Origin: Sclerotiophoma versabilis
Lineage: Eukaryota; Ascomycota; Dothideomycetes; Pleosporales; Didymellaceae
Length of the DNA: 64,000 nt
Assembly: GCA_012274445.1 (NCBI GenBank)
Contig: JAAROD010000015.1
Location: 3,100,001 to 3,164,000, forward strand
Direction: 5' to 3'
In this document: piece after piece, positions 57,289-64,000 of the stretch
How the letters are laid out: each line of letters begins with the position of its first letter
Position numbering within the stretch: the first letter of the stretch is position 1
Notes under the pieces: model-generated
What the model saw: the letters and a program-made list of their open reading frames with translations, nothing else
What the model was told of the DNA's origin: nothing
Database searches by the model: none
Program-made: the position numbers and the translations under genes

Positions 57289-58146
57289 ATGGTCGTCACA
57301 GTTCCCACCGCCTCCCTCGAAGGGCAGGTCGCCCTCATCACTGGTGCCGGCCGCGGTATCGGCCGTGGCTGTGCCATCGAGCTGGGCAAGCGCGGTGCTT
57401 CAGTCATCGTCAACTACGTCTCGTCAGAGGCACCCGCACAAGAAGTCGTCAAGATCATCGAGGGCTTCAACAATGGCGCCAAGGCCGTCGCCATCCAAGC
57501 CGATGTCAGCAAAGTCTCCGAGATCCACCGCCTATTTGAGGAGGGCAAGAAAGCTTTCGGCAAGATCAACATCGTCATGTCCAACTCTGGCACCGAGAGC
57601 TGGGACGTTACCGAGGAGATCACCGAGGAGAAGTACGACCACGTTTTCAACCTGAATACGCGTGCCCAGTTCTTCGTCGGCCAGACAGCCTACAAGTACA
57701 TCGAGGATAACGGCCGTATTATCCTGATGAGCTCCATCGCCGCCGGCCTGCTCGGTGTCAAGGACCATGCCCTGTACAATGCGTCCAAGATGGCTGTCAT
57801 CGGCTTCATCAAGGCATTTGCGACCGACTTTGGAAAGCGCGGTATCACCGTCAACGGCGTCGCGCCGGGCGGCATCAAGTCAGATATGTTCACACAAAAC
57901 GCATGGTAAGTAAACAATTCACAAGATCGAAAGCATTATAGCTAAATCCAAACTAGGCACTACATTCCTGGGGGCTCGCCCGACTGGCCAGCGGAGAAGA
58001 TTGAGGGCTTGATGGCAAGTCACTGCCCGCTTGGAAGGTGTGCGGTGCCCGAAGACGTTGCAAGGGTGGTTGCCTTCCTTGCAAGCGAGGACGGTGGATG
58101 GGTCAACGGACAAGTGTTGACTATCTCTGGAGGATCGTCGCAGTAG
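57289..58146 (+). CDS. SDR, tetra/trihydroxynaphthalene-reductase type
   Basis: NADPH-dependent classical short-chain dehydrogenase. Exons 57289-57905 and 57957-58146 (51-nt GTAAGT...TAG intron) encode 268 residues. Cofactor motif TGAGRGIG (residues 18-25); catalytic Ser149 (IILMSSIAA), Tyr163 and Lys167 (YNASK). The segment VNGVAPGGIKSDMF and the ending WVNGQVLTISGG are typical. It is close to the THN reductases of DHN-melanin biosynthesis and to versicolorin-type reductases: SNSGTESW, NLNTRAQFFV, HYIPGG. Which substrate it uses cannot be told from sequence, and no polyketide synthase or scytalone dehydratase lies in this window. The start ATG at 57289 follows ACCAAA (good context). Confidence 0.92.
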
Positions 58147-60492
58147 AGCATTTACCTTTTGTCGTATTTGAGCGCTTTTGAACGGCCGGTATACGGCCAT
58201 TATTAAATGAAATATTAATACTTGAACATAAACGTCTGTGTTGTTTTGCTTTGATCAATTACAGAAGTCATTCACTAAATACTGAACAGTCTTTCGTCTG
58301 AAAACTTGCAAATACATACAGGCCGACTGGAAGGTCGAGGATAGTTACAACTCCTTCACCTAGCTCCCACCGCTCCAGCTAGTTATCCCCAACCGCCCTG
58401 CATCGTCTGCAAGGCTACTCAACTCCTCGGCCATTATGTATTTTATTCCACTGCTGCACAGACTTTCCGGCAACTGCACTAGTCCCAACGACAATTTATA
58501 ACAAGCCGCACCAATCGAACAGCAACCCAACTTCAACAAACAGTGACACCACAGCACAAAACCAGTCCTTAACACAATGTCAAGGACACCTCCTCGCTTT
58601 ACGATGGTCCAAAGACGGAGCACTAGAAGCTCAGTGCTGACTGCAGGCTAATTCCAAGACACTCATGGACCACAAAGCGCCAATCTAGGACGCCGAGTCG
58701 AATTGCTCGGGTGAGTACTGTGAAGCGATCAGGCGGTGCAGCAGCAAACTCCAAATCGCTGGAACTGAAGCCACCATTCCGATCTGCAGATGCCATGGTG
58801 TTGAACGTATACAGTGGGAGAAGGCATTATAGCGCAGATGAGGAACGCGGCGAGTGCACAGAGCTGTGAATCAATTTGACAATATTAACAAACGCCAGAG
58901 ATTCCACATACGACCATAGGACGTTGAAAACAAGGCTTCCCGTTCGCTCAGCCCTATTTAAGCAACGTACCGGCGGATTAGTAGTTAGGTGGGTGACTAC
59001 TAGCGACTCTCTTCCCCTCTATGAGTTGCAAGGGACGGTTTCTTCTTGTTGCCGTATAATGTTTATTTTATACTGCACGGGAATCAGGATGCCGAGCACT
59101 GCCACACAACCTTGCCAAGAAGGCTAGCAACAGATCAGCGCGCATGGAGCAAGCTGGCTACTGTTAAGCAGCAGGTAGTTTTGTGCTTTGCTTGTTTTCA
59201 TTGGTAAGCTCTAAGCTTCGCTGAAACAATGGCTGCTGCTTTACCAGTAGCTTCCTAGTGGCTTCTTAGGGCTGTGTCCCACTTTCAGTCCACTTTCTCT
59301 GGCCTGGTGCAGTTTCTGATTATGCCTCATAAGCGCTATAGGCATCCTGTCGTGCATCTGCCTTTACCTTTGAAGGCCTCTACTGTCTCGCGGCACCATG
59401 ACACTGAAGATAGTGCGCGTACAGGTGCAAGACCTTCTGTTTACCTTCTATCCTCGCCTGCTCCGTGAGAGCTTCTTGGACACCCTGGAGATGGTGTATT
59501 TTTGAGGAAACAAAGACCAAACGTAGGGCAGCAAGCGAGACATGTACGGCTGGAGGCTTAGAAAGGAAATGAAAGATTGTCTGCGTCCTCGCGTAGACGC
59601 GTCTGGAAGGGGTGCAGGTAGGTGACATGAAGGCGAGGCTTGCCGCAGAAGAATACGCAACGCACCGTAAATAAGCGTATGTCCGCATTGTCGTAGCTGT
59701 GAGAGTTCGCCCAGGATGTCATATTGCTCAGAATCGGCACGGTCATTGAGAGCTGGCGCCCACAACAGATTGAACTTCTTGCGATGGCGCGTGCAGTTCG
59801 AACATCCAGCAACTGTAGGACGATAGTTGCAGTACTAGCACTAACATGGCATGAGTCGCTGCAGCGGATGATTTGCAGATAATGAGGCCGGTATTCCGAT
59901 GATATAGAAGGGCGCTCAGAGACAATTTCTCTCAAAGCGCACTTATCGAGACCAACAGCTCTTTGGCTTCTACCTACCATCGCGACAAAATTGCATCATG
60001 GCTGTCTTAAAAAATGCCTGCTATGACTTCGCCATTATGTGACTCTCGATAACAACGCTACCGGCCGTCTTGCTCAAACTGATGTCCGCACCGTGATTTT
60101 AGAGGCAAGTGTTGCGGATGCAAAGCATAACGCTCTGGCAGTTTCTTAGCTGTCTCGGGCCAGCCAGAGGCTACTATCCTCGCACAAGTCCTTTCGAAAG
60201 CGCCTATCTTTAGAAAGCGTCACGCAGATCTAAATCTGTTGGGAACCGCAGGTGCAGGGGTACTTTTCTCTTCTGAAATGCTTGCTCAACGTGCAATCAT
60301 CAAGTCACTGTTGGAAGAGCGGCGGACAGATCTGGTACCACACGGTCGTTTTGCGAAATTTGAATCCTCACGGACTACCATTCAATCATCTTACTTAGTA
60401 CTTCATTCAAGGACCGCGCTCAGTGACCCATTAAACTCCCTACCAAAATTCCATCCACCCAACAATCTCTCTCAGCAGCCCATCTTGCAGAT
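58147..60492. other. 2.3 kb intergenic region
   Basis: No supported gene. Between roughly 58870 and 59280 the sequence is more AT-rich and Thr/Cys-rich in all frames, and may be an old transposon fragment, but I could not find ends or target-site duplications. The right end is the 3' flank of the proline-repeat secreted gene. Confidence 0.4.
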
Positions 60493-62430
60493 CTACTCAG
60501 CCTTCGGCATCTTGAGCCCCAACCTGGCCTTCTCAAAAGCCTGTAGATAAACAATATCCTTCTGCAATCCATCAATTTCCAATCTCAACAGCGTATCGTC
60601 GTACTTGACTAAATCCCTCTCCGCCTTACCCATCTGCTTCTTCGCCGTCGTGAGCTTGCCTTTCGCCTTTGTGAGTGCAGTCTTCTTAGCTTCGTACTTC
60701 TGCGTGATCTTCTCTGCATCCTTCTTCGCATCGTCGGTAATCTTATCAATGATGTCTTCCGCAGCCTGAAAGTCCCGCTTAGCCTTGTTCATTGCGGTGG
60801 CGGCAGTGACGAGATTCTTTTCCTTGTCGTCGATGGCTTTAATGGCTTTGTTGCGAGCTGTGGTCCGCTTATTTTGTAGGGTCTTCTTTTTCTTGGCGTC
60901 TTTCTCGGCATTCTCAGCTTTGATAGCTGTTTGCTCTTTCAGGAGAAGTTCGAGCGCCTTTTTGTACTCAGTGAGGCCATCTTTGATCATGTCTTTCAGC
61001 CAGTCGCTGCCGCGTTTGAGGAACCTTTCGAGTTGCTTGTTCATGAAGTCAACCCAAGCTACGGACAGGTCAACATTGACACCTTTGTCATTTTTGGGGA
61101 GTTGATTGTTGGTGAGGTGTTTGACATTTTTGAGCTCGGTCTTAACATTCTTGATCGTCTGTTGCATGCGCTTAGCAACCTCAGGTGTGTTCATGTATTC
61201 GTACACAGCCAAAACTGTCCGTAAGCCGCTCAAATGCTCGTTGGATGGAAGTTGACCAGTGGCCGCAAATTTTGCTATTCTCTTCCAACCAGTCTCTGCG
61301 AATGGTGCCTCGTTAGCCCATAGTTTAGCCTTATAAATGTTGATGCTGTCCTCGCAAAGCAAGAAGTCGTTAACGTTGCGGACCGACCCCATCGCTTCAA
61401 ATACGATGTTGTTGAGCGTCTTATCCTTTCTGGCTGCATCGTCGCTGTTCTTGTAACCGGTGAACTTGTCAGTGCGAGAGTCAACTTTGACTTGGACATC
61501 CTTGTTCCACCACTCGTTGAACCACTTAGAGTCTATCTTCCCGACTGCGAGTGGGATTGGGGTCTTGTTCTTGTCTGTTTTGGTTGGTGTCAAAGCTTCT
61601 ATAAAGCGAGGAATGCTTTATAGCTGTGGACAGTCAGTGCTAGAAGCTTTGGCTTTCTTTGGGCCACTCCTCGGGTTTTTGCCATACCTCTACAATGTGT
61701 TCTGTGATATAATCGTGGGGCAAGGTTGGTTGCGCTGGTTGTGGAGGCTTGCTGCTGAACATCTTCACCTTGTAATCGCTCATGCTATCCTTCGCAAAAT
61801 CTATCCATGCTTCCTTGAGGTTTAGCTTGCCGTTCTTCGCATTATCAAACAGCTCGCCTGATGACCAGTACGGCTAAGAAGTCATTTCCAACTTCCCAGA
61901 GGCTAGAGTGGTTGTGAAAGGCTTGCGAGTTGAACTGCGTTTCAGGACCGGAGCTGCTGAGATTTGAGAATTTCCGGGCAAATCTCCCGGAACTACATCA
62001 TCGAGGCATGTATAGCCCTCGAAATCACATATGTTGTATGCGTTAGTAGGCCGTGGCTTTTTCTTGTATGGCAAGGGAACGACATTTTGCCCAGTCCCGG
62101 GAGCAGGGACCGGTTTGGGAGGAGCCGGAGCAGGCTTTGGAGGAGCAGGGGCTGGTTTTGGAGGAACAGGAGCTGACTTGGGTGGCGCAGGAGCTGGCTT
62201 TGGTGGTTTTCCCTTCTGTCTAGCAACGATGGCTCGATCATTGACCAGGACAAAGCTGGGTTCGTGCAATGCATGGTCGTCATTAACCACTTCGCCGTGA
62301 CCGAGAATATGTTGGAATGGTACTAATGACGAGTTGACGTAAAATACCTGTGGGGCGGTAAAGCTAGTGCTTGTATTACTACACTTGATCCCAAGAGCAG
62401 CAAGATGCTACGAGGAGAAAGGAAGTGCAT
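60493..62430 (-). pseudogene. Secreted proline-repeat protein, broken by a premature stop
   Basis: Signal peptide MHFLSPRSILLLLGSSVVIQ at 62430, then a 92-nt intron (62347-62256), a KPAPAPPKP repeat (about 62215-62095) and a region with FEGYTCLDD. A segment LNLKEAWIDFAKDSMSDYK and DYITEHIVE follows, then an intron 61687-61624, and a last exon 61623-60493 with SVRNVNDFLLCEDSIN and VYEYMNTPEVAKRM followed by a Lys-rich coiled-coil tail. The core resembles the C-terminal region attached to fungal GH18 chitinases and also found alone in secreted proteins; no GH18 domain is present. Two in-frame stops interrupt the model: TAG at 61876-61874, which could be the acceptor of an additional intron, and TAA at 61620-61618, the second codon of the last exon, which no splice choice I tried removes. 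Exon lengths (83, 568, 1131) keep the frame throughout. Confidence 0.55.
62095..62215 (-). repeat. KPAPAPP proline repeat in the secreted gene
   Basis: Tandem units encoding a repeating Pro-Lys-Pro-Ala-Pro motif in the interrupted secreted gene. Units of about 24 nt are visible on the plus strand as GGAGGAGC/TGGTTTTGG alternations. Likely an extended, wall-interacting spacer. Confidence 0.75.
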
Positions 62431-63079
62431 TTTTCAGTTTTTAGAGAATGCTTCCTCACAAGCGTGTAACGAGAACGGAAGGACCAGAATGAGTGTATGA
62501 GGTTGATGTCCTTGCGCTGCAAGGTATAAAAGAAGATTGAAACAAATGAGTGTGTACTTGGCGATGGGGTTCCTGATGGAAGGGATGTTATGGAACTTTG
62601 CCATAGTGACATCTTTATATATTCGTTCGAACAATTGTCAATCAAAAGGCAAGCATGCCGCATGAGATCTTCAGAGTAAGCCATGTGTAAGATAACACCC
62701 TGACGGACGACATCCCAGTACTGAGTTCGACCAGGCTCCTCGTATTGCAGCGTAGCATATTGTACATCTCGCAATTCCGATGCAATTACCGCCGGGAATG
62801 ATGCGCAGAGCATCCTACAACTAAAACAAGCCCCACGGAGAAGTATTAGGGGTGCTGCAGACCCCGGTGTATGATGAGGTCGCGCCGGACTCTCGACAAT
62901 CACGTTCTGAAATCCCACCAGTGCGGGGAGGAGAGAGACCAAGAATTCGGTCTTGGTGCGCGACCAATGTCCGAATAATATGTATCACGGCCACCAAAAG
63001 TCAGCTGCGCCATACCCATAGGATGTAGTTGCTGACGAGAGGTGTGTGAAGCCAAGTCCGTTGAGTGCGATCTCGGGAG
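62431..63079. promoter_or_regulatory. Upstream region of the interrupted secreted gene
   Basis: Contains the TATATAAAG at 62613-62621 and, further right, the 5' flank of the short acidic gene on the plus strand. A minus-strand frame of 188 codons overlaps the region but lacks motifs. Confidence 0.45.
62613..62621 (-). promoter_or_regulatory. TATA box for the interrupted secreted gene
   Basis: TATATAAAG on the minus strand, about 180 nt upstream of the ATG at 62430. Together with the signal peptide it supports that this gene was once a normal expressed gene. Confidence 0.55.
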
Positions 63080-63415
63080 ATGAGTATGCGCAATTCCGGC
63101 GTGGCACATGATTGGCCGATTGGTATCAAGTACGACGAGCCCATAGACAACAGCGCGCGCTTCCGCGCGTGCATCGTGGTAGACCACGATTGCCTGATCG
63201 ATGTGAACGCGGTCGTGGAATTATTGGAAGAGGAAGATGAGGCGCTCGCCGAGTTCGACGACGACGGGTTGGCGTGGGTGCGGCTTTTGTCGCGGGATCC
63301 GGATGAGGGCTCGCTACGCGTTTGCGTGTCATATTTGGTGCCAAGAAGCTTTAATTTTGTTCCGTACAACTGGGAGGAGATAGGTGGTGATGGGAGGGAT
63401 CCAGCAAGGCCGTGA
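63080..63415 (+). CDS. Small acidic hypothetical protein
   Basis: 111 residues from ATG 63080 (a second ATG lies at 63086). Composition is protein-like and acidic: FRACIVVDHDCLIDVNAVVELL, a Glu/Asp-rich stretch, DGLAWVRLL and a Pro/Trp-containing end. It resembles short fungal proteins with a 'CVLID...AWV' pattern that I cannot name. It could be the last exon of a larger gene, because the region just upstream holds no clear start signal. No signal peptide or membrane segment. Confidence 0.4.
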   Translation: MSMRNSGVAHDWPIGIKYDEPIDNSARFRACIVVDHDCLIDVNAVVELLEEEDEALAEFDDDGLAWVRLLSRDPDEGSLRVCVSYLVPRSFNFVPYNWEEIGGDGRDPARP

Positions 63416-64000
63416 GGGTCTGGAGTGGTTCTGAGGTATTTGGTTTTGAGGTATTGAGCAGAAGGTAGAGCGTCATTCATCAAGACGATTCCACAACTGG
63501 TGCTTGGTAGTGCTAGTAAATCTTGCCTGCTTCGGTTGAAGTCTCTACTACAAGTGCCCTGTCGCGGGAGTTGCCTCACGGTATCGATATGCACAGCGAT
63601 ACACCTCGACCGCACACTGACGGAGCACGAAGAAATGGCAACACCTTCCGGATGTTTAACAAACCAACAGAGCTGGGATAAGCTATTTGATGCAAAGAAT
63701 GTAGTTGAAGCTTGGCAGGATGGGTAAGAGGCCATTTAAAATACTACGCTGGCTGTGCGGTAGGCTCCTAGGCACGATTAGGCAGGATGTAGCCCACTGA
63801 TTCGCTTAAATCAACTTCCACTAGGTGCTCCAAGCCAACATCTTGCAAAGCGTTCCAGAGTCTCACTTCGAATAAAAATACAGGAGTGTTTGAATAGTGA
63901 GCGCGAGGTGGTAAAGACCGAACCCTCCAGTCCCCTAGGCATTTCGGCCCGCATGTTGCGCATAGCAGGGACCGTGAATCCTAGTTGCCCAATTCGTACA
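63416..64000. other. 3' flank to window edge
   Basis: About 585 nt with a minor plus-strand frame at 63500-63727 and a long minus-strand frame that overlaps the acidic gene; neither is supported. A gene starting beyond the window cannot be excluded. Confidence 0.4.

Noticed and set aside
1..64000. CRISPR arrays, operons, riboswitches or ribosome binding sites
   Set aside because: None seen, and these are not expected in a fungal nuclear genome with spliced genes.

Overview
This is a stretch of a filamentous ascomycete nuclear genome. The evidence is eukaryotic gene structure (GT-AG introns, mostly 48-65 nt, with GTAAGT or GTACGT donors), wide AT-variable intergenic spaces, fungal-only families (an Egh16-like secreted protein, a DUF7702 membrane protein, a tetrahydroxynaphthalene-reductase-type SDR) and an intron-bearing nuclear tRNA-Asp. 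The family mix fits Dothideomycetes, probably Pleosporales. That placement is inference, because no rRNA or ITS is present.

Layout. 1-7 kb: a secreted bicupin oxalate decarboxylase (five exons, minus), unassigned spacer with one signal-peptide-like frame, and the glutathione-dependent formaldehyde dehydrogenase (class III ADH, minus) with a 15-nt microexon. 8-25 kb: a core-gene block with the Hcs1/SMUBP2 helicase, a disordered Ser/Pro-rich protein, a SET-domain protein, a PRXL2/AhpC-TSA protein, a small coiled-coil protein, a decayed Lys-rich frame, and the nonsense-mediated decay helicase UPF1 (minus). 26-38.5 kb: a class IIA HAD phosphatase (minus), a long spacer, a conserved but unnamed fungal protein, and an intronless phosphoinositide-specific phospholipase C. 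38.5-45 kb: a gene-poor stretch whose only supported gene is tRNA-Asp(GTC). 45-52 kb: a seven-helix-like DUF7702 membrane protein, a secreted amidase and an Egh16-like secreted protein with an Ala/Pro tail. 53-64 kb: a broken locus with a C-terminal domain reminiscent of HicA folds, a SurE phosphatase divergent from an SDR, a secreted proline-repeat protein with a premature stop, and a short acidic protein.

The genes are independent housekeeping and accessory genes and do not form one biosynthetic cluster. Genes that touch related biology are oxalate removal plus formaldehyde detoxification, two UPF1-like SF1B helicases 11 kb apart, and several secreted proteins (oxalate decarboxylase, amidase, Egh16-like, proline-repeat protein) that suit a plant-associated or saprotrophic fungus. 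The most interesting leads are the HicA-like C-terminal domain locus, the broken secreted gene, nonsense codons consistent with CpA-to-TpA change, the micro-exons, and a 7-bp GCAAC-based repeat ahead of three genes. All splice coordinates were read by eye from reading frame and consensus sites; no alignments or searches were run.
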